A stretch of DNA of 64,000 nt from Candidatus Gracilibacteria bacterium CG17_big_fil_post_rev_8_21_14_2_50_48_13 (GTDB lineage Bacteria > Patescibacteriota > Gracilibacteria > 1-14-2-50-48-13): the NCBI GenBank assembly GCA_002783265.1, contig PFFG01000006.1:62001-126000 (forward strand), given 5' to 3'. The notes beneath the pieces are model-generated. The model worked only from the letters and a program-made list of their open reading frames with translations. It searched no databases and was not told where the DNA came from. Each line of letters starts with the position of its first letter. Positions within the stretch are counted from its first letter, which is position 1. The position numbers and the translations under genes are program-made. Below, piece after piece: positions 1-8,371 of this stretch.

Positions 1-1
1 C

Positions 2-1507
2 GATCTTGAACTTCTTGCGGAGTACGAAAAGAATACGCGTAGCGATGCATTTATACAGTTGGCGGAGGAAATTTTTCATCCATCACATCTCGTTATTATT
101 GCGGAGCTCCCGGAAAATCACAATACACTAAAGACACGGGAAATTCTTGAACAGTGCCTTGGAAAGAGCCATGACGATCTTCTACCCCTTGAAGAACAAG
201 GAGCAAGTTTCGATCTTTCTCGTTTCACAGGGGCACCATTACAAACGTTAAAGGTTTTACCTGCCCCTTTGGAACTTAGTCAGAGCACCCTTCCTTGTGG
301 CGCACCCGTTTATACCAAATCGACAACATTTCAAAAGGGTCGGATTCATGTGCGCATGGTTTTTGAAGCAGGAAATATCTATTTACCCAAGGGGCTCCAA
401 GGTCTACCCGATGCCCTGATACGCTTTTTGATTGAAGGAGGTAGCAATGGAATGAGCTTCATCGATATCAGTAAAATGCTGCAGGAAAGAAATCTTTCTA
501 TTTCCTTAGAAATGGAGGGACCAAGCAGTCTTGTGCTTTATGGTACAAGCCGAACGGAGCAGGCAGAGGAGCTTTTTGCACTGATGCACGACGTTATCTT
601 TCTTCCCGTATGGAAAGCATCGGCTTGGCCTCGCGTGCAGCGTTTTATGCAACTCGGTATTCAAGAGGAGCGAGCAAACCCACAGGTACAGTTCTGGCAG
701 GAGCACAACCAGAGGTTACTGAGTCACCATCCCTCCAGTTATCTTCTTGAAGAGGACGCTCTCGCAACCTGGACACCGGAAATGATACAAGAATACTATA
801 ACAAAACCGTACATGGTCAGAACATGTATGTCGTTATTGTCTCTAGCCTGTCTGTAGACAAGCAATTGGCTCTTGCAGGACGTTTCTTTTCTCACATCCC
901 CCTTGGCACGAAACCTTCCTATGATGCCCTTAAGACGGAGCTTTCCTTCCCAAGCTCCGCACCACGGACGGAGCTTGCACTTGCGAATGAACCTAAAGCG
1001 TCGATTCGTCTAAGTTTTCCTGGCGTACATTACCTGCATCCAGAAAAACATCTCTACGCCCTTGCAGGTGAAATTCTCACGGACCGACTGCGCAAAGCCA
1101 TTCGGGAGGATATGGGAAATACCTACAGTATCGGTGCTCATCACAGCGCTTATCGATGTCTCAAAGGCGGAGATTTTACCATACGGGTTTCCACCAGCCC
1201 TGAAGAACTGCGCGCCGTCGAAGCGCGCATTCGGGCAGAAGTCGATCGGTTCAGAAAGGGGGTCACAGCAGATGAATTAGAACGTGCCCTGGCACCTATA
1301 CGAACAGAGTTCGAAGCGGATCTAAAAGAAAATTCTTTTTGGCTGTCCATTCTCATTGACCCTTGGAACCGCGTGCCGCCGACCTATAGCTTTGACGAAT
1401 ATGCACGCCTGCAAAAAGCGACCATAGAAGATATGAATCGCTTTCTGCAAACACGGTTTGATACGTCCAAAGAAGTGGTCACCGTCCTCCTCCCGAAAAA
1501 GACCTAG
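2..1507 (+). CDS. M16 family metallopeptidase (insulinase/pitrilysin-like), 3' part
   Basis: The reading frame is open from the first bases of the window, so the gene starts upstream. A TTG at 59 is internal. About 500 residues are visible. They match the second half of an M16 peptidase: a repeated alpha/beta sandwich, the segment RLRKAIREDMGNTYSI that carries the conserved Arg and Tyr of the C-terminal half, and a C-terminal helical region. The HxxEH zinc motif of this family lies in the N-terminal half and is outside the window, so activity cannot be judged. Such enzymes degrade peptides in a clamshell chamber. No membrane segment is visible in this part. The gene converges on metG and the two stop codons share one CTAG. 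Confidence 0.85.
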   Translation, partial: DLELLAEYEKNTRSDAFIQLAEEIFHPSHLVIIAELPENHNTLKTREILEQCLGKSHDDLLPLEEQGASFDLSRFTGAPLQTLKVLPAPLELSQSTLPCGAPVYTKSTTFQKGRIHVRMVFEAGNIYLPKGLQGLPDALIRFLIEGGSNGMSFIDISKMLQERNLSISLEMEGPSSLVLYGTSRTEQAEELFALMHDVIFLPVWKASAWPRVQRFMQLGIQEERANPQVQFWQEHNQRLLSHHPSSYLLEEDALATWTPEMIQEYYNKTVHGQNMYVVIVSSLSVDKQLALAGRFFSHIPLGTKPSYDALKTELSFPSSAPRTELALANEPKASIRLSFPGVHYLHPEKHLYALAGEILTDRLRKAIREDMGNTYSIGAHHSAYRCLKGGDFTIRVSTSPEELRAVEARIRAEVDRFRKGVTADELERALAPIRTEFEADLKENSFWLSILIDPWNRVPPTYSFDEYARLQKATIEDMNRFLQTRFDTSKEVVTVLLPKKT

Positions 1508-3207
1508 CCAAGTTTTTCCTTTTCCATTGCCACCATGGAGTCCTCAAACTTGGTCACATAAGGCAATATCTCGGAAGGTAGGGTCCATGAAGGCACGCTC
1601 CCCTTTGGCTGCCATGTCTTTTGATCCTCCTCCAAGGAATTGGTATAGCCCAAATCCTTATGGAGTTTTTCTGCGAGATCAGGCGTCACAGGAGCAAGAA
1701 GAACACGGAGCGCATCGAGTATGGCCACCGCATTCCCTACCACTTGCTTTGCCGCAGCTTCGTCGGTTTTTACGAGTTTCCAGAACTCATAGGAGGTGAG
1801 GTATTCATTACCAAATTCCGCAAGACTGCAGATTTCCAGCACCGCTTCTCGAACCTTCCCACTGCTATAGGCTTGCTTTGTTTTTTCAAAGGCCTCCTCA
1901 ATGCGGTCGAGAACTTCTTGCTCGAGATTGATTGCAGTTTCCACAAGAAATTCTGTTCCAAAATTCTTGAGAGAAAAAGTCATGACGCGATACATGAGAT
2001 TGCCGATTTTTGCGAGAAATACCCCGTTGTTGACATGAAAGAAATCTTCCCACAGGAAATTGGTCTGATCGTCTCCCGTCATGATGTAGGCAAGGTAGAA
2101 GCGTATGGAATCCAGGGGGTAGGTATCCAGGAGATACCGCGTATCGATAATCCAGTTTTTGCTTTTGCTAATTTTATCACCTTCCAGAAGCAAGAACTTG
2201 TTCACGAAAACGTCCGTCGGCAGCACATAGTCCTTCCCCGTTCCCAGAAGCTGTGCGGGCCAGTTAATAGTGTGGAAAACCAGGTTATCTTCACCGACAA
2301 AGTAATACTGCTTCGCGTCGAAGGATTTGTCCCAGAATTGTTTCCAAGTCTCGGGGTTGCCAGAATTCTTTGCCCATTCCACCGTCGCAGACAAATATCC
2401 AATCACCGCTTCAAACCACACATAGAACACTTTTTTTTCAATATCCTTTACACGGTCCTTCTCTTGAATGCGGTCAATGGGTAGTGGCACGCCATATTCC
2501 ATGTCGCGGGTGATTGCGCGAGGCCGTAGCCCTTCGCGGAACCAACCACGGGTTTCTGCAAGAATCCACGGACGCCAAACGCCCTCCTTTGATGCTAAAA
2601 ACTTCTCAAGATCAGGCTGCAGGGCGGCAAGATCCAAGAAGTAGTTTTCCGTCTCACGCACTTCCAGAACATCGCCGGACACTTTTGAGCGAGGCTCTAT
2701 AAGCTCTAACGCATCCAGAACCCGTCCACATTTTTCACATTGATCGCCACGAGCACCGGGGCTTTGACAGTAGGGGCACGTTCCTTCCACATATCGATCT
2801 TGGAGATACTTCTCTTCCTTCGCACTATAGAGCTGACGTGACGTTTCCTTAATGATAAAGCCGCGAGCAAGCAGCTCGAGAAACATGGTTTGCACGACGT
2901 CCCGATGATTTTCCGTGCTCGTCTTGGTAAAGAGCGAGTAGTCAATTTTCAGATCGTGCAACAGCTCCGTGTTAATCGCATGAAACTTTTCCGCGAGCTC
3001 TTGTGGTGCAATCCCCTCCTCTTCTGCCTTCAGGGTAATAGGGGTTCCGTGACAGTCAGATCCCGAGACCATGACGACATCATTTCCAGCCAGGCGGTGA
3101 AAACGCGCAAAAATATCTGCAGGATAGTGTGAGCCATAGAGATTTCCCACATGAAAAGCCGCATAGGAATAGGGCCAGGCAACACCGATATAAATTTTTT
3201 CAGACAT
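1504..3207 (-). CDS. metG: Methionyl-tRNA synthetase
   Basis: Class I aminoacyl-tRNA synthetase that charges tRNA-Met in the cytoplasm. At 567 aa it has the HIGH-box variant HVGN at residues 19-22, a zinc knuckle with paired cysteines at about 144/147 and 157/160, and the KISKS loop at about 345-349. An all-alpha anticodon-binding region follows. It stops before the C-terminal EMAPII-like tRNA-binding domain found in the longer E. coli-type enzyme, so it is the short form. ATG start; the upstream bases are T/C-rich (TTTTTTCCCTGCTC) with no Shine-Dalgarno. It is about 20 nt downstream of recR on the same strand and may be cotranscribed with it. Confidence 0.97.
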   Translation of the reverse strand: MSEKIYIGVAWPYSYAAFHVGNLYGSHYPADIFARFHRLAGNDVVMVSGSDCHGTPITLKAEEEGIAPQELAEKFHAINTELLHDLKIDYSLFTKTSTENHRDVVQTMFLELLARGFIIKETSRQLYSAKEEKYLQDRYVEGTCPYCQSPGARGDQCEKCGRVLDALELIEPRSKVSGDVLEVRETENYFLDLAALQPDLEKFLASKEGVWRPWILAETRGWFREGLRPRAITRDMEYGVPLPIDRIQEKDRVKDIEKKVFYVWFEAVIGYLSATVEWAKNSGNPETWKQFWDKSFDAKQYYFVGEDNLVFHTINWPAQLLGTGKDYVLPTDVFVNKFLLLEGDKISKSKNWIIDTRYLLDTYPLDSIRFYLAYIMTGDDQTNFLWEDFFHVNNGVFLAKIGNLMYRVMTFSLKNFGTEFLVETAINLEQEVLDRIEEAFEKTKQAYSSGKVREAVLEICSLAEFGNEYLTSYEFWKLVKTDEAAAKQVVGNAVAILDALRVLLAPVTPDLAEKLHKDLGYTNSLEEDQKTWQPKGSVPSWTLPSEILPYVTKFEDSMVAMEKEKLG

Positions 3208-3227
3208 GAGCAGGGAAAAAAGTGGAG

Positions 3228-3836
3228 TTAAAAATGCACACGTGCAGAGAGGGCATTACCGAGGGTGATTTCATCTGCATAGTCGATATCTCCCCCCATG
3301 GGCATTCCCTTAGCAATCCGCGTAAATGAGACCTCTATATGCGCAGGCATGTGTTCTTTGATATACATCGCCGTCGCTTCACCTTCCAGCGTGGGATTCG
3401 TCGCAAAAATGAGCTCAATAGGGCCATCCATACCCAGCATACGATGAAACAGCTCAGCAATTTTCAATTTCTCGGGTCCAATACCGGATATGGGAGAAAG
3501 TGTTCCGTACAGCACATGATACACTCCCGTAAAACTCCTGGTTTGTTCGATGGCAAAGACATCCATAAAATCTTCAACCACACAAATCTGTTGTTTGTCC
3601 CGCAAAGGATTATCACAGATTGCACAAAGAACACGGTCCTTTTCCGTAATGTGATAGCATTGTTTGCATGGGTGAATCTTCGCGTGCAAGTCTGCAATAC
3701 TGCTTGCAAATCGTTCTGCCTGAAACGCATCGTGTTTTAAGAGATGCTGCACCAGACGCTGGGCAGTTTTACGTCCAATACCGGGTAATCGGCAAAAGGC
3801 TTCTATGGCTTCATCAGCCGCTTTGGGGAATTCCAT
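3228..3836 (-). CDS. recR: Recombination mediator protein RecR
   Basis: At 202 aa this has the normal RecR length. It shows the N-terminal helix-hairpin-helix (LPGIGRKTAQRL, residues 17-28), a four-cysteine zinc finger (C57, C60, C71, C74) and a Toprim domain beginning near CVVED at residue 85. RecR works with RecO (and RecF) to load RecA on single-stranded DNA during gap repair. It lies between priA and metG on the same strand. An extended -10 promoter in the priA-recR gap suggests it can be transcribed on its own with metG. Confidence 0.96.
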   Translation of the reverse strand: MEFPKAADEAIEAFCRLPGIGRKTAQRLVQHLLKHDAFQAERFASSIADLHAKIHPCKQCYHITEKDRVLCAICDNPLRDKQQICVVEDFMDVFAIEQTRSFTGVYHVLYGTLSPISGIGPEKLKIAELFHRMLGMDGPIELIFATNPTLEGEATAMYIKEHMPAHIEVSFTRIAKGMPMGGDIDYADEITLGNALSARVHF

Positions 3837-3863
3837 ATAGTATCAAAATCGAGGGGCCGCACC

Positions 3864-3872
3864 ATTGTAGCA
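3864..3872 (-). promoter_or_regulatory. Extended -10 promoter for recR-metG
   Basis: On the minus strand this reads TGC-TACAAT, about 28 nt upstream of the recR ATG. No convincing -35 was found at 16-18 nt. The same TATGnTACAAT shape occurs upstream of the 3D-domain gene (6747-6755). Confidence 0.55.
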
Positions 3873-3900
3873 TAGGGATGGGGCGCGAAAAGTAATTTTC

Positions 3901-5067
3901 TTAGATGAAGGTCTGTTCGTAGATGCGACGGTCAAGGGTATAAAGCCGAAGTGGCTGAGCTTCGGGGACATCTCCACGTGCGCGGGCAAAACGCTCTAAG
4001 GCGGGCGTACCCGAGGCAAAAAGGACACCGATTTCCCCCTTCGCTATGGTTGCCATCTGCTCCGCAACCGTATGGGTCAAATATCGGGGATTTTGTTCAT
4101 TTTTATAGGTCCACTCGTGTTCTTCATCCAGAATGATTTGCCCCAAGGTACGGTAAGGGGCAAACAGAGCAGATCGACTACCAATCACCACATCCACGTC
4201 CCCCGCAGCGATTCGCAGCCACTCCTGACATTTTTCCCCTTCTGAAAGACGCGAGTGCAAGACGGCAAGACGCTCTCCAAAGACGTTTTGAAAGTATGTC
4301 AGAAGTTGAGGCGTGAGCGCAATCTCCGGTACAAGAAGAGCCGTTTGCTTGCCCTTCTCGCGCATGCGCTCTGCAATATGCACGTACATTTCCGTTTTAC
4401 CTGCCCCGGTCACACCATATAAAAGTGATGTTTCCGGATAGTGTGCCTCCATCTCATTGAGAATCGCACGCTGTTCCACAGACAAGATTTTCGGCTGCGT
4501 TGTCGGCCCGGATGGACGATGTACAGGCAAAAGACCCCGCTCCTCTACTTCTACATAGCCCGCATCCACTGCTGCCCTCAAAACACCGCTTGAGACCTGC
4601 TCAAGGACAGCATGTTTTGGTCGCACTCCTTCTTGTTCAAGATAGGTCAGGAGCTTCGTCACTTGCTTTTTCTGTCGTGGGATTGCACCTGAAGACACCC
4701 TTGGAACAACCTCAACCAGTCGTTTGGGTTGAAACGTCCCTTCCCAAAGTGCGAGTGGTACAAAGAGGCGAAGGACACGATGGAGTGGCGACAAGTAATA
4801 GGCGGACATCCAGAGCATAAGGCTGCAGGAGAGCGCAGGAAGGCGAAAATCTAAGGGGTGCGACTCCACTGCCCAAACCGCATGTACTGTTGTGCCCTCC
4901 AGAAGCTGATCACCTGGCCCTACAATAACACCTAAAGCATCCTTTGAGCCAAAAGGTACACGAACCCATAGCCCAAGCACCTCGTGCATATCCCTTTCTT
5001 CCGGAAGATCGAAGGTAAAGCCCTGCCCTATCATGCCTCGATCGTACAGCGCCACGGAAACAAGCAT
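3901..5067 (-). CDS. priA: PriA-like primosomal helicase, N-terminal half only
   Basis: PriA restarts stalled replication forks. This 388-aa protein has the N-terminal DNA-binding and winged-helix regions (residues 1-190), Walker A GVTGAGKT (218-225), the DEEH motif (314-317) and motif III ASGTPALE (351-358). It then ends 30 residues later at a TAA. The usual PriA is roughly 700 aa or more; the zinc-binding insert and the second helicase lobe (motifs IV-VI) are absent. The 64 nt between this stop and the recR start hold no continuation in any frame, so this is not a simple recent frameshift. Either the missing half is encoded elsewhere or the protein acts without translocating. The start codon touches the terminator of the upstream gene. 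Confidence 0.85.
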   Translation of the reverse strand: MLVSVALYDRGMIGQGFTFDLPEERDMHEVLGLWVRVPFGSKDALGVIVGPGDQLLEGTTVHAVWAVESHPLDFRLPALSCSLMLWMSAYYLSPLHRVLRLFVPLALWEGTFQPKRLVEVVPRVSSGAIPRQKKQVTKLLTYLEQEGVRPKHAVLEQVSSGVLRAAVDAGYVEVEERGLLPVHRPSGPTTQPKILSVEQRAILNEMEAHYPETSLLYGVTGAGKTEMYVHIAERMREKGKQTALLVPEIALTPQLLTYFQNVFGERLAVLHSRLSEGEKCQEWLRIAAGDVDVVIGSRSALFAPYRTLGQIILDEEHEWTYKNEQNPRYLTHTVAEQMATIAKGEIGVLFASGTPALERFARARGDVPEAQPLRLYTLDRRIYEQTFI

Positions 5068-5096
5068 AAAAAAAGCACGAAGGAATATTCGTGCTT
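5068..5096 (-). terminator. Rho-independent terminator after the 3D-domain gene
   Basis: The minus strand reads a 9-bp stem AAGCACGAA / TTCGTGCTT with a 6-nt loop, then seven T. The T run ends exactly at the priA ATG (5067), so priA has essentially no leader of its own after this hairpin. Confidence 0.85.
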
Positions 5097-5117
5097 TAGG
5101 CTACTTGAAAGCTGTTT

Positions 5118-6719
5118 TTACTGCAACTGGAAGAGCAGCGCATTGAGTTTTGTCACCGTTTTGGGACCAACCAATCCAGCTCCATAAATAGATGTGTCAG
5201 CTACAAGACCATGCAGTACCTGGAAATCCAAGACAGCTTTCGCCGTCGTCTCACCATATTTCCCGTCAATCATGCCGGTATACAGCTTCTGGCGGGTCAA
5301 AAAGCTCTGTAAACGCATCACTTGTTCACCCGAGCTCTCCGTATTCATTGTGGTAGAAAATCCCCAGGTTTGCACATGGGTATTCCATAAATCTGCCAAG
5401 TACTCTTTTGTTTCCTGAGTAAAAGTGCCCTTTGCTGCCGCAATACCTGCCTGTTTTTGTAGTACCGTAAGAGCACTGGTCAGTTCTGCATTCCACTGTC
5501 CACCTGTCTCCCCCGCATAAAACCCAAGACTCTTCAGTTGTTTCTTCAACAGGGTCACATCAGCTGAGGAGAGTGCGTTGGCCTCAAGATTCACTGCCGG
5601 TGCAGTCGCAGGCTCAACGTGGCTTGTACTCGCAGCGGCAAGCGTTGCCGACGTACTCACCGGTGTTATTGCAGAGTTTACTCCAGCCTTCACCTCCTGT
5701 TTCGAAACGGAGAGGCGCACGGGAGCCGCTTCAAGAATGTCCATTTGTGAGGATGGCATAGTGGCAAACACAAGTTCCTGCTTTAACTTTTCCTCATCAC
5801 GAATCTCCGATCCGCGGAGGTCTTCCAAAAGTGCTTCGTTCTCGAGCACTTCCATAGTCACCTTAATATGCTGCAGCTGCTCGATAAGCGCTACGCGTGA
5901 TTTCGCTCCAAAGTAACCGGCGGCTGTATCATCAAGCCCCGTAATGAGCTTTTTATCAATCTGGAAGCGTAGTAAGGCATCAATGGTCGCTTCATCGTAG
6001 ATACCGGAGAGAGTACGCTTATAATACCCCAGCTGCTTCAACGCAGATTGAAGAATTTTCACGGGAATCCCCTCCGCACCTCGCCCCATGGACCCAGGAA
6101 AAGAATTCATAAGCTCATCCTGCTCTGTCACGGCCTCCACCTCTGCAATCATCTGCTTTGTTGCTTCCTTGGAGATCGTTTCCTCTACCCGTTCCTGCGG
6201 TGTCATGGTTGTTATACCGGGAGACATACTGTCAAAGTAGATGGTGTCTGGCGTATTTGCATCCGTGAGCACCTCACCCTCGACGGTTCGAACACCCCAC
6301 TGGAGTGCACGGCGGAGGCCAGGCTCACCATAACCCATCCATACATCGATGCGGTCGTATTCCTGCCCACGTTCACCGGCGTGAACAATTGCCCCTCCTC
6401 GATCTGTGACCGTTCCAACACCAAGACCCGCCAGGCGAATCTTCGTTCCAAAGGCATAGGTCTTTGGTGCTGCAATCATGCCAGGAAATACAGGACGTCC
6501 AGAGGCGCCGTGTGTTCCCTCACCGTTTAGGCGCTTTTCTGCCTCATAATTACCCTTTAAATAGAAACTCTGATTCGGCAAAGGTGAGTAATACGCCGTT
6601 ACCTTAAAGGTTCTCTTCCCTGGTGCAACCGCCTGAGCAGCGGGAGCAGGGAGCAATGTCACCATGAGAAGAAACAGGGAGACAGAAGCACAGAGACCTT
6701 TGATTCGCTTTGAAATCAT
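5118..6719 (-). CDS. Secreted 3D-domain / peptidoglycan-binding protein
   Basis: 533 aa with an N-terminal signal peptide (about residues 1-31, cleavage near PAAQA). A 3D/RlpA-like double-psi barrel domain follows (about 38-150) with the conserved Asp-rich core VTDRGG and RIDVWMG. This fold is found in lytic transglycosylases and resuscitation-type proteins. Three peptidoglycan-binding (PG_binding_1) repeats lie at roughly 220-275, 390-445 and 463-530, separated by a Ser/Thr/Ala linker. The likely role is cell-wall remodelling outside the membrane; the catalytic activity is inferred from the fold only. It is transcribed from its own extended -10 promoter, divergently from rpmH, and ends at a strong terminator. 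Confidence 0.88.
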   Translation of the reverse strand: MISKRIKGLCASVSLFLLMVTLLPAPAAQAVAPGKRTFKVTAYYSPLPNQSFYLKGNYEAEKRLNGEGTHGASGRPVFPGMIAAPKTYAFGTKIRLAGLGVGTVTDRGGAIVHAGERGQEYDRIDVWMGYGEPGLRRALQWGVRTVEGEVLTDANTPDTIYFDSMSPGITTMTPQERVEETISKEATKQMIAEVEAVTEQDELMNSFPGSMGRGAEGIPVKILQSALKQLGYYKRTLSGIYDEATIDALLRFQIDKKLITGLDDTAAGYFGAKSRVALIEQLQHIKVTMEVLENEALLEDLRGSEIRDEEKLKQELVFATMPSSQMDILEAAPVRLSVSKQEVKAGVNSAITPVSTSATLAAASTSHVEPATAPAVNLEANALSSADVTLLKKQLKSLGFYAGETGGQWNAELTSALTVLQKQAGIAAAKGTFTQETKEYLADLWNTHVQTWGFSTTMNTESSGEQVMRLQSFLTRQKLYTGMIDGKYGETTAKAVLDFQVLHGLVADTSIYGAGLVGPKTVTKLNALLFQLQ

Positions 6720-6746
6720 GTTGTGGGTGAGAAAACTAATCTAACC

Positions 6747-6755
6747 ATTGTACCA
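6747..6755 (-). promoter_or_regulatory. Extended -10 promoter for the 3D-domain gene
   Basis: The minus strand reads TGG-TACAAT about 28 nt before the ATG. No clear -35 is visible. Confidence 0.55.
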
Positions 6756-6850
6756 TAGGTATATACCAAAACATTATTGACCTGTAAATGAATATGTTTC
6801 GCAGATATACATTTAAAGAGAAAACCAGTGGCGCATTCCAAAAGAAAATC

Positions 6851-6879
6851 TTGACTCGAAGGTGATTCATCCATAGGAT
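6851..6879 (+). promoter_or_regulatory. Promoter for the rpmH-rnpA-yidC operon
   Basis: TTGACT (6851-6856), a 17-nt spacer and TAGGAT (6874-6879) lie 29 nt before the rpmH ATG. The 6720-6908 gap also holds the divergent promoter of the 3D-domain gene and nothing else recognisable. Confidence 0.6.
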
Positions 6880-6908
6880 AGACGGGCTAATATTGTTATT
6901 TTGGACCC

Positions 6909-7037
6909 ATGCTCGGCAAATTGAAAAAGCGTAAGAGAAAAAGAACTCACGGATTCCTTGTCCGTATGCGAACGCCAAATGGACGCAAGGTCATTGCCCG
7001 ACGCCGTTCTATCAAGCGTAAGGCCATTACGGTTTAA
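6909..7037 (+). CDS. rpmH: 50S ribosomal protein L34 (bL34)
   Basis: 42 residues, Arg/Lys-rich. The diagnostic block [10 protein letters not shown], then RM and GRKVIARRR, is bL34. The usual N-terminus (MKRTYQPS) is replaced by MLGKLK. The codons just upstream read Tyr-Phe-Gly-Pro in frame after a TAA at 6888, which hints that an older, longer N-terminus may have used an earlier start. ATG at 6909 is the only normal start. It lies directly before rnpA, the usual bacterial arrangement. Confidence 0.93.
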   Translation: MLGKLKKRKRKRTHGFLVRMRTPNGRKVIARRRSIKRKAITV

Positions 7038-7039
7038 GT

Positions 7040-7414
7040 ATGCTTCCCCGCCCGTCACGTTTGTCCTCCCGGGACCTTCGTCTGCTTTTTGCACGGGATC
7101 ATCATAAAATACATGCACAGTACCTTTCTGCGCATGTATTTTTTTTGCGTGACGTGCCAGTGAAGCCACCTCGTCACCGCTTTGGCGTTATTCTCCGACG
7201 TGGACGCTATAAGAACAGCCCGCATATGCACCGCTTGCGCAGGCTCGTCTATGCCGCTCTTGCCCCTTTTCTTGCAGATTTGGAAAAAGACGATACGCTG
7301 AATCCACTCTATTGTGGCATAATTCCTCTTCAGGGGTTTGAAGACCTCTCGCACGCAGAACGTCTTGAGGCCATGCGCCACCTCCTATCGCTCCTTCGTA
7401 CACGCACACCATGA
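7040..7414 (+). CDS. rnpA: Ribonuclease P protein component
   Basis: 124 aa, starting 2 nt after rpmH. It begins with MLPRPSRLSSRDLRLLF, the usual RnpA opening, and has a basic helix MHRLRRLVYAAL in the place of the RNR motif (R-N-R-x-K-R), although the canonical RNR is not intact. RnpA assists the RNase P RNA in removing 5' leaders of tRNAs. Divergent in sequence, but position and length make the call firm. The stop TGA overlaps the next ATG (ATGA), which also shows that TGA is a stop in this organism. Confidence 0.9.
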   Translation: MLPRPSRLSSRDLRLLFARDHHKIHAQYLSAHVFFLRDVPVKPPRHRFGVILRRGRYKNSPHMHRLRRLVYAALAPFLADLEKDDTLNPLYCGIIPLQGFEDLSHAERLEAMRHLLSLLRTRTP

Positions 7415-7695
7415 TTCCTCTCGAAGCACTTCGATCTGGTTCCTACTACGCATTCCTCCTGACGGGAGGCATTTTTCTTGTCTCTTCACTGCTCACTGCC
7501 GGAGAGTTGCAGGCAGGAAACTCCCATTTTCTCCATAGCATGATGCTTTTTGGTTCCGTTCTCTCTCTTCTGCTGACCATCAGTTTCTCCCTTGCGCTCC
7601 TCGCTCATGAGAAACAGTCCAATAAGGGAACCATCGTTCTTGGAGCATCACTTCTCATCAGCACAATGATTGCAGCAGCGCTTTTCCTCCTGTAA
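7411..7695 (+). CDS. Small three-helix membrane protein between rnpA and yidC
   Basis: 94 aa with three hydrophobic segments (about 14-30, 42-67 and 74-94), almost the whole protein. The start overlaps the rnpA stop by 4 nt, so it is translationally coupled. Many bacteria have yidD at this position, but YidD is soluble and Cys-containing and this is not it. No family recognised. The operon suggests a role linked to membrane insertion by YidC, which is inference. Confidence 0.75.
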   Translation: MIPLEALRSGSYYAFLLTGGIFLVSSLLTAGELQAGNSHFLHSMMLFGSVLSLLLTISFSLALLAHEKQSNKGTIVLGASLLISTMIAAALFLL

Positions 7696-7725
7696 ACTGT
7701 TTGCAGATTTCTCATATTCCCCTCC

Positions 7726-8298
7726 ATGGTCCGACACACCAAACTTTTCGTTCTCAGCATTGTACTCACCCTTGCCCTCACCAGTTGTGTAGGCAGCACG
7801 CCGGTTGCCACAGAAACAAGTAGTACGAAGATGTTGACGGATACAGCCTATACCATGCAGGTGTTTTCTTCTTGGAACAATGTTGCAGCGACGGATTTAG
7901 ATACCACAATTGCACCCTCGCACGTGCAGGTATTCCAGTCTCTGCAACCTATTAAAGGCATCTATTCAAAATTGAGTGTTATTAAGGAGGATCTACTCAC
8001 GCCCACCACCTCTGTGGCCTTTGCGGACCAAAACATACTCAACACACCGAAAATCACGCAAAATTACACGCGCATGCAGACGATGGAAGCGACCATCGCA
8101 GGAGAACGCACGGTTATACATATCTATGAAGGTCAAAGTACGGCCCTCTCGCCACAGATGCTCTTTATTCAAACCTTTCTCGTCAAAAACGGCACAACGG
8201 GGTTCACGATCACCTTTTCCGTTTCACCAAGCGTCACAGATACAACGCCCTATCTCAATCTCCTCCAGAGCTTTCAGTTCACGAACACTTCTCAGTAG
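7726..8298 (+). CDS. Putative lipoprotein, unknown function
   Basis: 190 aa with a lipoprotein signal: hydrophobic h-region and lipobox LTSC (Cys at about residue 21), then a Ser/Thr-rich spacer. The remaining 150 residues look like a single alpha/beta domain (predicted strands around YTMQVF, TTSVAF, TVIHIYEG, GFTITFSV). The overall layout resembles the PsbP/DUF1795-type lipoproteins, but no diagnostic motif is visible. The start is preceded by the tract TTCCCCTCC. It sits between the small membrane gene and yidC in one operon. Confidence 0.75.
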   Translation: MVRHTKLFVLSIVLTLALTSCVGSTPVATETSSTKMLTDTAYTMQVFSSWNNVAATDLDTTIAPSHVQVFQSLQPIKGIYSKLSVIKEDLLTPTTSVAFADQNILNTPKITQNYTRMQTMEATIAGERTVIHIYEGQSTALSPQMLFIQTFLVKNGTTGFTITFSVSPSVTDTTPYLNLLQSFQFTNTSQ

Positions 8299-8371
8299 AA
8301 AACATTGTTTTCACTCAAAAAGTGCCTAGTATGGATTGGCTACTATTCTCGCTTCCATACTGGAATTTTCT

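Noticed and set aside
1621-2484. 287-aa plus-strand ORF opposite metG
   Set aside because: Antisense shadow with no start context or domain.
6720-6908. Possible oriC next to rpmH
   Set aside because: rpmH-rnpA-yidC often lies near oriC, but there is no dnaA and no DnaA-box cluster (TTATCCACA) in this gap.
6909-7037. Alternative genetic code (UGA as Gly)
   Set aside because: rnpA terminates at TGA 7412-7414 in an ATGA overlap, and the conserved genes examined need no in-frame TGA to stay intact.
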